Below are positions 33,273 to 42,713 of a DNA stretch of 64,000 nt, piece after piece; the first letter of the stretch is position 1, and each line of letters starts with the position of its first letter. The notes below the pieces were generated by a model. That model worked only from the letters and a program-made list of their open reading frames with translations. It ran no database searches and was not told the origin of the DNA. The stretch spans positions 60,330-124,329 of the forward strand of contig JAILOK010000074.1 of NCBI GenBank assembly GCA_024690825.1, written 5' to 3'. The position numbers and the translations under genes were made by a program. Source of the stretch: Lachnospiraceae bacterium (GTDB lineage Bacteria; Bacillota; Clostridia; Lachnospirales; Lachnospiraceae).

Positions 33273-34394
33273 ATGTACGGTTACGACGACAACGGATATT
33301 ATCCTTCGTATTCATACAGGGAAAGACGTCCGAAAAAAGGAAAGGTCGCAGCGGGGATCGGCTTGGGCATTCTGGCACTTGCGCTGTGTGCCGGCATCTT
33401 TTTCGGCGTATCACATATCATAAAGGCAAAAAAGGAATCCCTTTCGGAAAAAGACGGGCAGAATGATTCCGTTTCCGCAGATACGGCACCGGCAGTTCCG
33501 GCAATGATCCCGGTAGACACGCCTGTGACTGTGGGTTCTGATGACAGTGAACTTGAGGATGAGAAAAGCGAGCCTTTATGCGTGGCGCCGGATGACAGAA
33601 CAGTCGGTGTCAGCGATGAGGTTGTCAGCGAATATGCCGTGCTGATCTCACTTTCGGAAAACAGGGTAGTCGCAGCCAGAAACTGCAGACAGAAGATGTA
33701 TCCCGCCTCAATGACCAAGGTCCTTACAGTTTTGGTGGCAGCCGAACATTTAAGAGACATGTCCGCTCTTGACGATATATTTGAGATGACACAGGCCATT
33801 GAAGGATACAGTTATGAAAACGGCTGCAGCAATGTCGGGTTTATGCCCGGAGAAAAGATACCGGTAAGGGATCTTTTCTATGGAACGATACTTCCCTCCG
33901 GAGCAGATGCGGCGATGGGCCTTGCCGAATATATCGCGGGTTCACAGGAAGCCTTTGTTGACATGATGAATGAAAAAGCCGCAGAGCTTGGGCTTTCGGA
34001 AACCTCGCATTTTATGAACTGCGTCGGACTATATGATGATGACCACTATACCACGCCCATGGACATGGCAGTCATCATGGATGCGGCCATGAAAAATGAT
34101 GTGAGCCGTGAGGCGCTGACGCGTCATACCTATACCACGACAGCCACACCCGAACATCCTGACGGGATCATCATCTCAAACTGGTTTCTTCGAAGGATAG
34201 AGGACAAACAGGAAACCGGAGAGGTGCTTGGAGCGAAGACGGGATTTGTGAACCAGTCCAAAAACTGTGCCGTAAGCTATGCTGTTTCGGATGACGGAAA
34301 ACCCTTCATCTGTGTGACCGGAGCTTCATCAAGCTCGTGGCGCTGCATCTACGACCATGTGGATATTTACACCAATATTGCCTTCAAACAATGA
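33273..34394 (+). CDS. D-alanyl-D-alanine carboxypeptidase (S11 family)
   Basis: About 373 residues from ATG 33273; GTG 33255 is a possible alternative start. A cytoplasmic Tyr-rich start, one membrane helix (about 28-50) and a Ser/Asp linker (NDSVSADTAP) lead to the penicillin-binding domain. Active-site motifs are SMTK (about 147-150), the SxN-equivalent SGAD in ILPSGADAAMG, and KTG in GAKTGFV. S11 enzymes trim the terminal D-Ala of peptidoglycan stem peptides outside the membrane. The next gene starts inside its stop codon (ATGA), so a glycosyltransferase is co-translated with it. Confidence 0.92.
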   Translation: MYGYDDNGYYPSYSYRERRPKKGKVAAGIGLGILALALCAGIFFGVSHIIKAKKESLSEKDGQNDSVSADTAPAVPAMIPVDTPVTVGSDDSELEDEKSEPLCVAPDDRTVGVSDEVVSEYAVLISLSENRVVAARNCRQKMYPASMTKVLTVLVAAEHLRDMSALDDIFEMTQAIEGYSYENGCSNVGFMPGEKIPVRDLFYGTILPSGADAAMGLAEYIAGSQEAFVDMMNEKAAELGLSETSHFMNCVGLYDDDHYTTPMDMAVIMDAAMKNDVSREALTRHTYTTTATPEHPDGIIISNWFLRRIEDKQETGEVLGAKTGFVNQSKNCAVSYAVSDDGKPFICVTGASSSSWRCIYDHVDIYTNIAFKQ

Positions 34395-35617
34395 AAGTAT
34401 CACATTTTTGTACAACCGATTTCGGAGGAGCCTTTTATGCTGCAGCCAGGATAAATGCGGCCATGCGGCAGTGCGGGGCGGATTCAAGGCTTTTTGTGCG
34501 GACAAAAACCCGTAAAGACACGGAGTGCATTGCGGTTGCGGATACCCCCGTAAAGGAACTCATTTCAAAGACAAAAAATTTTGCAAATCTCATACTTTCA
34601 AAGGGGGAGATAATAACCGACCGCTTCGGCACGGATATCACAAAAACCGCTGCGGTGAAGGATGCGGATGTCATCATACTTCACTGGGTGAACTCCTTTA
34701 TATCATATTCCACGGTAAAAAAGCTTGCCGCTTCCGGAAAAGCCGTGATCTGGGTGATGCATGACATGTGGCCCTATACCGGAGGATGCCATCACGGTTA
34801 CGGCTGTACCGGATATGAGCATGGCTGCGGGAAATGCCCGTTTCTTAAAAGCACGGATGAAAACGACCTCTCACGCAGGAATTTCTTAAAGAAGCAGGAA
34901 GCGCTCAATGCCGGAAATATCACAATTGTATCCCCGAGCATCTGGAACATGGAATGCTCCGAAAAAAGTGCCGTCACATCGGACTTAAAAAAGCATGTGA
35001 TCAGAAATCCGATAGATACCACAATATTTAATCCGCAGAAAGATGCAGCTTCATTGCGCGAAAAATACGGTCTGCCCCTGAATAAAAAGATCATTCTTTT
35101 CGGCGCCATGGTGCAGTCGGTTCACAAATGGGAAGGCATGGAGATGACTGCAAGGGCTGTGTCAGGTCTTAACGATGATCTGAAAAAGGATTGCAGTCTT
35201 CTGATCTTCGGAAATGCGCCGGACCTTGATCTGTCAGATTTTGATATTCCGGCAGCAGCGCTCGGACATATTGACGGACAGGAAAAGATCGCGGATATTT
35301 ACCGCGCGGCCGATGTTTTTGTCTCACCTTCGGTAGCGGACAATTATCCGAATACCCTTCTTGAAGCCATCTGCTGCGGCACGCCCTGTGTCTCGTTTGA
35401 TATCGGGGGGATGAGGGATCTTGTAAAGACCGGTGAAACGGGATATCTTGCCAGACCGAAGGATACGGATGACCTTTCCAAAGGGATCTGTACTGTCCTG
35501 ACGGGCAGCTTAAAAGAAAAACTTAAGGATCCTTCGCATAATAAAAACCTTTCGGACAATTCCTATGATATAATAGGGAAGCAGTATGTTGATCTTTGTG
35601 AGGCACTGATGAGATAA
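34391..35617 (+). CDS. Family 4 glycosyltransferase
   Basis: About 408 residues from ATG 34391, which overlaps the previous stop; the open frame reaches back to 34337 inside that gene. It is a GT-B enzyme: MKVSHFCTTDFGGAFYAAAR at the acceptor side, LHWVNSFIS, and a Cys/His-rich GCHHGYGCTGYEHGCGKCPF stretch (about 137-156) common in GT4 enzymes of this subgroup. The donor-binding motif is FVSPSVADNYPNTLLEAICC followed by GTPCVSFDIGG (E-x7-E like). It transfers a sugar from a nucleotide donor in the cytoplasm. Its target is unknown. Pairing with a wall enzyme suggests surface polymer synthesis. Confidence 0.9.
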   Translation: MKVSHFCTTDFGGAFYAAARINAAMRQCGADSRLFVRTKTRKDTECIAVADTPVKELISKTKNFANLILSKGEIITDRFGTDITKTAAVKDADVIILHWVNSFISYSTVKKLAASGKAVIWVMHDMWPYTGGCHHGYGCTGYEHGCGKCPFLKSTDENDLSRRNFLKKQEALNAGNITIVSPSIWNMECSEKSAVTSDLKKHVIRNPIDTTIFNPQKDAASLREKYGLPLNKKIILFGAMVQSVHKWEGMEMTARAVSGLNDDLKKDCSLLIFGNAPDLDLSDFDIPAAALGHIDGQEKIADIYRAADVFVSPSVADNYPNTLLEAICCGTPCVSFDIGGMRDLVKTGETGYLARPKDTDDLSKGICTVLTGSLKEKLKDPSHNKNLSDNSYDIIGKQYVDLCEALMR

Positions 35618-36597
35618 TGGCGGATGTTTCTGCTGATATAAAGAACGGACAATATAAGAGCGTATATCTGATCCACGGTGATGAAAGATATCTGAGGGAA
35701 AACTATACCAGAAAGCTGCTGAATGCGCTGGTGGCGCCGGGAGACAATCTGAATTTTGCATCCTTTGAAGGAGGATCGACAGATATAAACGAAGTGATAT
35801 CCCTTGCCGGCACGCTTCCGTTCATGGCCGAAAAGAGAGTCATATGCGTAAGGGATTCGGGCTTTTTTCATAAGAACTGTGATGAACTTGACGAGTACCT
35901 GTCTGCCCCTTCGGAAGACACCGTTCTCATCTTTGATGAGAGCAAAGTGGATAAGAGAGGCAGAAATTATAAGGCGGTGCTGAAGCTTAAGGGAGATGTG
36001 GATGCGGTACCGCTTGATGGGAAGAGCCTAAAGACATGGGTTGCGGCGCTTCTTCAGAAAAAATATCAAAAAAAAGTCCGGGAATCCACGGTGGAGCTTC
36101 TGATATCAAGAGTAGGGACGGATATGTCGGTTCTTTCCTCCGAGATCGGAAAGCTTGCAGGTTACGCGGATGAAAGAGATACGGTTGAGGATGATGATGT
36201 CATTACGATGACAAAAAGGAATCCTTCCGGAAATGTCTTTAAGATGATAGAGGCGATGACCTTAAAAAAGCAGAGCGAGGCGGTATCGATCTATTATGAG
36301 ATGCTGGAGGCAAAGGAAAGCGCCTATGCGATCCTTTCGCTCATAGAAAGGCATTTCAGGATCATTTATATTATAAAGGAACTGTCCGAAAAAAAGGCTT
36401 CAAAGCAGGAGATGGCCCAGGCTGCGCAGATCAGGGATTATCTGGTTTCGGGTTATCAGAAACAGGCCTCAAGATATTCAAGGTCAAGGATCAGGCAGGT
36501 TCTGGATGAATGTGTATCAACCGAGGCAGACAGCAAGTCGGGAAAGATAGATGAGACACTGGCAGTGGAACTGCTTATAATAAAATATTCAAGTTAA
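35617..36597 (+). CDS. holA: DNA polymerase III delta subunit
   Basis: This 326-residue clamp-loader subunit starts on the last base of the previous stop. Landmarks are YLIHGDERYLREN (about 19-31), ISLAGTLPFMAEKRVICVRD (about 67-86), LISRVGTDMSVLSSEIGKLA (about 165-184), NVFKMIEAM and the C-terminal domain with SLIERHFRIIYIIKEL and ELLIIKY. It opens the beta sliding clamp during replication. In many Firmicutes holA stands near rpsT. Here it lies between a glycosyltransferase and a DUF1653 gene. Confidence 0.95.
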   Translation: MADVSADIKNGQYKSVYLIHGDERYLRENYTRKLLNALVAPGDNLNFASFEGGSTDINEVISLAGTLPFMAEKRVICVRDSGFFHKNCDELDEYLSAPSEDTVLIFDESKVDKRGRNYKAVLKLKGDVDAVPLDGKSLKTWVAALLQKKYQKKVRESTVELLISRVGTDMSVLSSEIGKLAGYADERDTVEDDDVITMTKRNPSGNVFKMIEAMTLKKQSEAVSIYYEMLEAKESAYAILSLIERHFRIIYIIKELSEKKASKQEMAQAAQIRDYLVSGYQKQASRYSRSRIRQVLDECVSTEADSKSGKIDETLAVELLIIKYSS

Positions 36598-36611
36598 AGG
36601 AAAAGACCGAT

Positions 36612-37211
36612 ATGAGAGATATTCCGAAAAAACATGAGATCTACAGACATTTCAAGGGCGGTCTCTACGAGATTGTCACCATCGCCCATCACACCGAGAC
36701 TATGGAGGAACTTATCATTTACAGGAGCATGGAGGACAAGACCATGGTTTATGCCAGGCCTCTCACCATGTTCATGGAAAGGACCGACAGAGAAAAATAT
36801 CCGGCTACGAAACAGGAGTTTCGATTTGAAAAGGTTGACATAAAGAAACCGGATGAATATGCTAAAACTCTTGACTCTGTCAATGCCAATGCCGTATCAG
36901 ACTTCAAAAAACTGGTTGACATAAAGATTAAAGAAAAACAGCAGGAAGAGAAGGTGGCCGGTTCCGACGAGATCCCCGAAGGAATATCTCTGGATCTTAT
37001 CAGATTCCTTGACACTGATGATTTTGAGGAGAAACTCGATATCCTCGAGGATGTCAAGGACAGGATAGACGAGGGCGTGGCAAGCGCCATGGCAGTTTCT
37101 CTTGATCTGGCCATTGAAGAGGGTTCGAAGGAGAGCATGATCCACGATATCAGGAATTATCTGATGCTTCAGATGAGATTTGACGGAAAGCATTTGCGGG
37201 ACAGGAGTTAG
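36612..37211 (+). CDS. DUF1653 domain protein with C-terminal extension
   Basis: This 199-residue protein starts 14 bases after holA with AAAGGAAAAG upstream. The N-terminal ~75 residues fit DUF1653: HEIYRHFKGGLYEIVTIAHH, EELIIYRSMEDKTMVYARPL and MFMERTD. Residues 80-199 form an acidic helical extension (DFEEKLDILEDVKDRIDEG) absent from the minimal family. The function of DUF1653 is not known. Two in-frame VDIK codon runs each carry the recurrent GTTGACATAA 10-mer (36834-36843 and 36915-36924). Confidence 0.8.
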   Translation: MRDIPKKHEIYRHFKGGLYEIVTIAHHTETMEELIIYRSMEDKTMVYARPLTMFMERTDREKYPATKQEFRFEKVDIKKPDEYAKTLDSVNANAVSDFKKLVDIKIKEKQQEEKVAGSDEIPEGISLDLIRFLDTDDFEEKLDILEDVKDRIDEGVASAMAVSLDLAIEEGSKESMIHDIRNYLMLQMRFDGKHLRDRS

Positions 37212-37275
37212 ATCAATTTTTTTTTTAGCTGGTTTACCATAAAGCATAGATTTTAATAACACATGAAACTATAAT

Positions 37276-37320
37276 AAAAAGTGCGTCTTTTTCGGTTTTT
37301 GCGAAGGAGGGGCACTTTTT
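37276..37320 (+). terminator. Hairpin in the gap before the M13 peptidase gene
   Basis: AAAAAGTGC (37276-37284) pairs with GCACTTTTT (37312-37320) around a 27-base loop that holds AAGGAGG. A TATAAT lies just upstream (37270-37275), so the hairpin may sit at the 5' end of the next transcript rather than terminate the previous one. Confidence 0.5.
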
Positions 37321-37355
37321 AAGGGAAAACACACTTAAGGAAGGAGCGTTGTAGG

Positions 37356-39908
37356 ATGAGGAAATCAAGATTGTTGCTGGTTATGATCTTAGCTTTTGCA
37401 GCAGCCCTTGTGTTCTCGGGATGTACGGCGGTGGTCACCGATGATGACGGCCAGACTTACGAGATACCGATGGATGAGGCGGAAGAGTTTGCCAGGGAGT
37501 ATATCTCGGAGGAGATGGGACTTTACATCTCCGATCAGATAGCTGACGGGTCTACGCTTGCCGAAGCCCTGGGCATCAAACAGGAAGATATCGAGCAGAT
37601 CATAAGGGAAGAAGTAAGGGGAGCCATAGCCGAAGAACTGAAAAACGGAGATCTGGTTGATATGGTCTTTGCGGAGGCCGGCGTTTCAAAGGAAGATGTG
37701 CAGGCAGCCGTCGGAGCCGTAAATAATTTCACCGGAAAGACTGAGACAAAGAAGGAAGACAAGAAGGAAGAGCCTAAGGCTGAGGAAAAGAAGGAAGACA
37801 AGAAGGAAGAGGCTAAGGCCGAGGAAAAGAAGGAAGACAAGAAGGAAGAAGCTAAGGCAGAAGAAAAGAAGGAAGACAAGAAGGAAGAAGCTAAGGCCGA
37901 GGAAAAGAAGGAAGATAAGAAGGAAGAAGCTAAGGCAGAAGAAAAGAAGGATGGGGAAAGACTCGATGACGGAGATCCCTGGGTAGATCATTCTCTTAAA
38001 GAGAATATCTCAAAGGATGAGAAAACTTCGGCAAAGGATGACTTCTATTTCTATGCAAATAAGGACTGGCTGGTTAAAGCCGAGTTAAAGCCGGGCAAAT
38101 CATCCGAAAGCTCATTCACCGGAGTTGCGGATGAAATAAACGAACTTGCAAATGCTGTTTTTAAGGATAAAAGCTTAAAGAGCGATGATGCCAAAATGGT
38201 ACAGGGATTTTATGAATCGGTTCTTGACTGGGATGCAAGAAATAAAGCCGGAATAGAGCCGCTTGAACCTCTTTTTGTTGATATTCAGAAGGCTCAGACC
38301 ATAGAAGACATTAATGATCTGTTAATCAGGAATGATCTGAAGACTTTCCTGAACAGTTTTGTTGCTTTTGGAAATACCCCTTCGATAAACGACGGTTCGC
38401 AGAATATAACGGCGGTTGCTTTTTGCTCGCTCATGCTGGACGATTCCGCGGAATATGAAAAACGTACGGCATACGGAGACAGGTATTATGAGAGCAACAA
38501 GCTCATTGTTGAGAAAATGCTCGAAAGATATGGCTACAAAAAGGAACTTGCGGACAAGATATTTGAACATGCGATAGAATTTGAGAGCAGGCTTGCAAAA
38601 AATATCTATACCTCCGAAGAGACAATGATGCCTGACTTCACCGAAAAGAGAAATAACGAGATGTCGAGAAAGGAACTGGAAAGTATATTTAAGAACTATC
38701 CTTTCTTTGATATCCTCGAGGCGGAAGGCTTTGGTAAAGCAGACAGATTCCTTGTTTTTTCACCGGATTATATAAAGGATTTTGATAAGCTCTATGTTGA
38801 TGAAAATGTTGAAGATATTAAAGCATATCTGATCTGCCATCTGTGCAGCACGGCGACTGATGTTCTTGACAGAGAGGCCTATGAATTGGGTGTAGAGGCT
38901 CATAATATAGTATCCGGTGCAACAGGAATGGCTTCGGATGAGGAATATGCTTTTGATCTGGTGAGGTCTTCGCTTACAACTCCCATGGACAAAGCCTTCC
39001 TTGAAAAATATGATGCCACGAAGATGAAGAAGGATATCACAGAGATATGTGAGGAAGCGATTGACTATTACAGAGATATGCTTAAAGGTGAGGACTGGCT
39101 TTCTGACGAGACAAAGAAGATGGCAATAAAGAAACTTGACAACATGACGATAAATGCCGTATATCCCGAAAAGTGGGAGGATTACAGCAGGCTTTCCATT
39201 GACGGACTTTCATATTTTGATGCGATGAAGGAGATATACGATTACAAGTTCTTGCTTAACGCTGAAAAAACCGGGAAAAAGGTTGACAACGAAATATGGG
39301 ACATTGATATTCTCGAAGCAAATGCCTACTATGATTCTTCGAATAATTCCATAAACATCATACGAGGCCTTCTGGGAGGCGCCTTCTACAGGGAGGATAT
39401 GAGCAGAGAGGAACTGCTTGGAGGTATAGGCGCGGCAATCGGTCACGAGATATCCCATGCCTTCGATACGAGCGGTGCCCAGTATGATGAAAAAGGAAAT
39501 TTCAATAACTGGTGGACTGATGATGATTATGCTGCATTCCTTGAACGTGCCGATAAGCTGGTTAAATATTATAATGCCATGACAGCATTCGGCGGCGAAA
39601 AGGTCAGAGGTGACAATATCCAGACCGAGGTCATAGCCGATCTGGCAGGCGACAAGTGCATGCTCGGCATAGCATCAAAGGAAAAGAATTTTGATTATGA
39701 TAAGTTCTTCAGGGCAAATGCCGATGTCTGGAAGAGGGTCAACACGGTTGAATATGAGTACCTGTGCCTCACCCAGGATGTGCATCCTTTGGTATATCTC
39801 AGAGTAAACGCTGCATTCCCGCAGTTTGATGAATTCATTGAGACATATGGCGTCAAAGAAGGAGATAAGATGTACCTGGCACCCGAAGACAGAGTACTGG
39901 TGTGGTAA
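37356..39908 (+). CDS. Lipoprotein M13-family metallopeptidase (PepO/neprilysin-like)
   Basis: This 850-residue protein starts after AAGGAAGGAG. A lipoprotein signal ends in FSGC (Cys23). An acidic region of about 105 residues and five 13-residue [13 protein letters not shown] repeats (about 132-196) precede the M13 domain (about 215-850). The zinc site is HEISH with His697 and His701 and third ligand Glu758 in [18 protein letters not shown] is the substrate-binding motif. The final W is conserved. M13 enzymes cleave short peptides; this one would act on the outer face of the membrane. The charged spacer probably reaches through the wall. Its stop codon lies inside hairpin 1 of the structured repeat copy 2. 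Confidence 0.93.
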   Translation: MRKSRLLLVMILAFAAALVFSGCTAVVTDDDGQTYEIPMDEAEEFAREYISEEMGLYISDQIADGSTLAEALGIKQEDIEQIIREEVRGAIAEELKNGDLVDMVFAEAGVSKEDVQAAVGAVNNFTGKTETKKEDKKEEPKAEEKKEDKKEEAKAEEKKEDKKEEAKAEEKKEDKKEEAKAEEKKEDKKEEAKAEEKKDGERLDDGDPWVDHSLKENISKDEKTSAKDDFYFYANKDWLVKAELKPGKSSESSFTGVADEINELANAVFKDKSLKSDDAKMVQGFYESVLDWDARNKAGIEPLEPLFVDIQKAQTIEDINDLLIRNDLKTFLNSFVAFGNTPSINDGSQNITAVAFCSLMLDDSAEYEKRTAYGDRYYESNKLIVEKMLERYGYKKELADKIFEHAIEFESRLAKNIYTSEETMMPDFTEKRNNEMSRKELESIFKNYPFFDILEAEGFGKADRFLVFSPDYIKDFDKLYVDENVEDIKAYLICHLCSTATDVLDREAYELGVEAHNIVSGATGMASDEEYAFDLVRSSLTTPMDKAFLEKYDATKMKKDITEICEEAIDYYRDMLKGEDWLSDETKKMAIKKLDNMTINAVYPEKWEDYSRLSIDGLSYFDAMKEIYDYKFLLNAEKTGKKVDNEIWDIDILEANAYYDSSNNSINIIRGLLGGAFYREDMSREELLGGIGAAIGHEISHAFDTSGAQYDEKGNFNNWWTDDDYAAFLERADKLVKYYNAMTAFGGEKVRGDNIQTEVIADLAGDKCMLGIASKEKNFDYDKFFRANADVWKRVNTVEYEYLCLTQDVHPLVYLRVNAAFPQFDEFIETYGVKEGDKMYLAPEDRVLVW
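37749..37943 (+). repeat. 39-bp tandem repeat encoding a KKED/KAEE linker
   Basis: Five units of 39 bp encode KKEDKKEE(P/A)KAEE. Units differ mainly at silent positions, so the repeat is old enough to have drifted but is kept in frame. Confidence 0.92.
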
Positions 39909-39963
39909 AACACCCCTTTGGGTGTTTTACCGGACCGTTACGAGCGCTGAGCGCGAGTGGTCC
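39904..39963 (+). repeat. Two-hairpin structured repeat, copy 2
   Basis: Hairpin 1 has arms GGTAAAACACCC (39904-39915) and GGGTGTTTTACC (39920-39931) with loop CTTT. Hairpin 2 is closed by GGACC (39932-39936)/GGTCC (39959-39963) around TTACGAGCGC-tga-GCGCGAGT. It equals the element at 4902-4961 in layout and loops while the stem bases differ in pairs. It overlaps the M13 stop codon and could serve as its terminator. Confidence 0.7.
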
Positions 39964-40002
39964 GCGGGGAACTACACTTTTAAGCAACCTAAGGAGAATA
40001 AT

Positions 40003-41241
40003 ATGTATTCAATTGATGAAGTTCGCTCAGTCGATCCCGAGATCGCGGAGGCGATAGAAGACGAATTAAAAAGACAGGACAGCCACATAGAGCTGATCGC
40101 TTCCGAGAACTGGACCAGCAAGGCTGTAATGGCTGCGATGGGAAGTCCTTTGACCAATAAGTATGCCGAAGGTTATCCCGGACACAGATATTACGGCGGA
40201 TGCCAGTGTGTTGATGTGGTCGAGGATCTGGCCCGTGAGAGAGCGAAAAAACTTTTTGGCTGTGAATATGCAAATGTCCAGCCTCATTCCGGAGCGCAGG
40301 CAAACATGGCAGTGTTCTTTGCCATGATGAAGCCCGGAGATACCTTCATGGGAATGAATCTTGATCAGGGAGGACATCTCTCGCACGGTTCACCGGTCAA
40401 TTTCTCCGGATCATATTTCAACTGTGTTCCTTATGGCGTTAATAATGACGGATTCATTGATTATGATGAAGTACTGCGCATCGCAAAAGAATGTAAGCCG
40501 AAGATGATCGTGGCCGGAGCATCGGCATATGCAAGGACCATTGATTTTAAGAAGTTCCGTGAGATAGCCGATGAAGTCGGAGCATATCTCATGGTAGATA
40601 TGGCGCACATTGCCGGACTCGTTGCGGGAGGACAGCATCCCACTCCGATAGGAATCGCGGATGTTGTCACAACCACGACGCACAAAACCCTGCGCGGACC
40701 CAGAGGAGGTCTTATCCTTTCAAGCGCTGAGGCAGCAGATAAGTTCAAGTTCAATAAGTGCGTATTCCCCGGCATCCAGGGCGGACCTTTGGAGCATGTA
40801 ATAGCCGGAAAGGCAGTATGCTTCAAGGAGGCTCTTGATCCGTCATTTAAGGAATATGCAAAGAACATAGTCGACAATGCGCAGGCTTTATGCAAAGGAC
40901 TCATTGACCGCGGTCTTTCCATAGTGTCCGGAGGAACAGACAATCATCTGATGCTCTTAAATCTCGTTCCGCAGAACCTTACCGGCAAGGAGATAGAGGC
41001 ACTGCTCGATGAGGCTCATATCACTGCAAACAAGAATACGATCCCGAATGATCCTCAGAAGCCGTTTGTCACAAGCGGTATAAGACTCGGGACTCCGGCT
41101 GTTACGACAAGAGGCTTTAACATGGATGACTGTGATAAAGTCGCGGAAGCCATTTCACTTGTTGTACTTGGCGGAAAGGATAAGGTCGGAGAGGCAAAGT
41201 CCATAGTAAAGGGACTTACCGATAAGTACCCCCTTATCTGA
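40003..41241 (+). CDS. glyA: Serine hydroxymethyltransferase
   Basis: Start 40003 follows AAGGAG; the open frame reaches back into the M13 gene but that part is read-through. The 412-residue PLP enzyme interconverts serine and glycine with tetrahydrofolate. Seen are [20 protein letters not shown], the [16 protein letters not shown] motif, [21 protein letters not shown] and the PLP lysine in [14 protein letters not shown] (Lys228). Length is slightly under the usual ~415. It is a single gene with its own terminator. Confidence 0.97.
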   Translation: MYSIDEVRSVDPEIAEAIEDELKRQDSHIELIASENWTSKAVMAAMGSPLTNKYAEGYPGHRYYGGCQCVDVVEDLARERAKKLFGCEYANVQPHSGAQANMAVFFAMMKPGDTFMGMNLDQGGHLSHGSPVNFSGSYFNCVPYGVNNDGFIDYDEVLRIAKECKPKMIVAGASAYARTIDFKKFREIADEVGAYLMVDMAHIAGLVAGGQHPTPIGIADVVTTTTHKTLRGPRGGLILSSAEAADKFKFNKCVFPGIQGGPLEHVIAGKAVCFKEALDPSFKEYAKNIVDNAQALCKGLIDRGLSIVSGGTDNHLMLLNLVPQNLTGKEIEALLDEAHITANKNTIPNDPQKPFVTSGIRLGTPAVTTRGFNMDDCDKVAEAISLVVLGGKDKVGEAKSIVKGLTDKYPLI

Positions 41242-41265
41242 TGACATGAAAAATTGATCAAAAAC

Positions 41266-41290
41266 CACCCGGAAAGCTGCTTTCCGGGTG
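41266..41290 (+). terminator. Terminator after glyA
   Basis: CACCCGGAAA and TTTCCGGGTG form a 10-bp stem with loop GCTGC. The following TGTTTATG is a weak U-run. Confidence 0.75.
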
Positions 41291-41335
41291 TGTTTATGCC
41301 CCGATGGAAAGAAATAACTATAAGTTGGTTAAATA

Positions 41336-42709
41336 ATGGTTTTCAGCAGTTTAGAATTTATCTTCCGGTTTTTGCCCTTATTTTTCATAATATATTATCT
41401 GGCTCCCGCAAAGCTTCGGAATTTTGTCCTCTTTGCCGGAAGTATTGTTTTTTATGCCTTTGGTGAACTGAAATTTACCGTTCTCATCCTTCTTTCAGTG
41501 GTCGTAAACTACTTTATCGCAAGACTGATGGATATAAAGGATACGACACCCGGGAAAAGAAAACTCCTCCTTGTGATTGATGTTATATATAATGTCGGAA
41601 TACTTGTCGTGTTCAAATATTCGGCCTTTATCATGAACACGGTAAACGATCTTACGGGGTTTGATCTGCCCGTACCCGAACTTGTACTTCCCCTTGGTAT
41701 TAGCTTTTATACCTTCCAGATCATGTCATATGTGATAGATGTCTACAGAAAGGAAGCAGACGCCGAAAAGTCTCTCATCGATATGGGAACATATCTTATG
41801 ATGTTCCCGCAGCTCATCGCGGGACCCATTGTCGTATATTCGGATGCATCTTTGGCCCTGAAGGCCAGAAAGGTGGATCTTTCCGGTTTTGAAGAAGGAT
41901 TAAAGATATTTATCCTGGGACTTGGCAGCAAGGTCCTGCTTGCCAATCCCTTCGGCAGCATCTGGGACAGCACCGGCATGGGCGGATATGATGTGATGTC
42001 GACTCCGCTTGCGTGGATAGGAGCCATAGCATATACCTTCCAGATATATTTTGATTTCAACGGTTATTCGCTCATGGCCATAGGCCTGGGGAAGATGCTG
42101 GGATTTTCCTTTCCCAAAAACTTTGACTCGCCCTATATATCAAGGTCGGTCACTGAATTCTGGAAACGCTGGCACATATCCCTCACATCATGGTTTCGCC
42201 AGTATCTGTATATTCCTTTGGGAGGAAACAGGAAGGGCAGATTCCGGACATATATAAATCTGCTCATTGTCTGGTTCATTACCGGACTCTGGCACGGGGC
42301 CAGCTGGAATTTTGTGATCTGGGGTCTTTATTATTTTGTCCTGATCACAATGGAAAGACTTTTCCTTGGGAAACTGTTGAAGAATTCATATGTTTTGTCA
42401 AGGATCTACACGATGCTTGCGGTGATCGTCGGATGGGTGATATTTGCAGTCGAAGATATATCGCATGTAAAGATGTATCTTTCGAGGATGTTCACGCTGC
42501 ATTACAGCGAGGATTATCTTGAAAACATTATCACGATCAGCATTCTTTTTGTGGCGGGATTTATTTTTTCGACACCGGTCTTTGCTCCGTGGTTTCGCAG
42601 GAATAAAAACAAGGCGTCGGGCATCATCATATTGTTTGTTATCTTCTGGGCATCCGTTGTAATGCTTGTTGACAGCGCATATAATCCGTTTTTGTATTTC
42701 AGGTTTTAG
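41336..42709 (+). CDS. MBOAT-family O-acyltransferase (AlgI/DltB-like)
   Basis: This 457-residue protein has about ten or more membrane helices. The conserved MBOAT core reads FWKRWHISLTSWFRQYLYIP, then PLGGNRKG, and the catalytic His lies in GLWHGASWNF (His320). Such proteins pass acetyl (or other acyl) groups across the membrane to an extracellular acceptor, usually together with a partner esterase/transferase. That partner is the SGNH protein encoded five bases downstream. No dltA/dltC is present, so D-alanylation of teichoic acid is unlikely. O-acetylation of a surface polysaccharide is the better guess. Confidence 0.93.
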   Translation: MVFSSLEFIFRFLPLFFIIYYLAPAKLRNFVLFAGSIVFYAFGELKFTVLILLSVVVNYFIARLMDIKDTTPGKRKLLLVIDVIYNVGILVVFKYSAFIMNTVNDLTGFDLPVPELVLPLGISFYTFQIMSYVIDVYRKEADAEKSLIDMGTYLMMFPQLIAGPIVVYSDASLALKARKVDLSGFEEGLKIFILGLGSKVLLANPFGSIWDSTGMGGYDVMSTPLAWIGAIAYTFQIYFDFNGYSLMAIGLGKMLGFSFPKNFDSPYISRSVTEFWKRWHISLTSWFRQYLYIPLGGNRKGRFRTYINLLIVWFITGLWHGASWNFVIWGLYYFVLITMERLFLGKLLKNSYVLSRIYTMLAVIVGWVIFAVEDISHVKMYLSRMFTLHYSEDYLENIITISILFVAGFIFSTPVFAPWFRRNKNKASGIIILFVIFWASVVMLVDSAYNPFLYFRF

Positions 42710-42713
42710 GCAT

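Noticed and set aside
37749..37943. Regular 39-bp repeats that could be mistaken for a CRISPR array
   Set aside because: They have no unique spacers and are an in-frame protein repeat within the M13 peptidase. No cas genes are present in the window.
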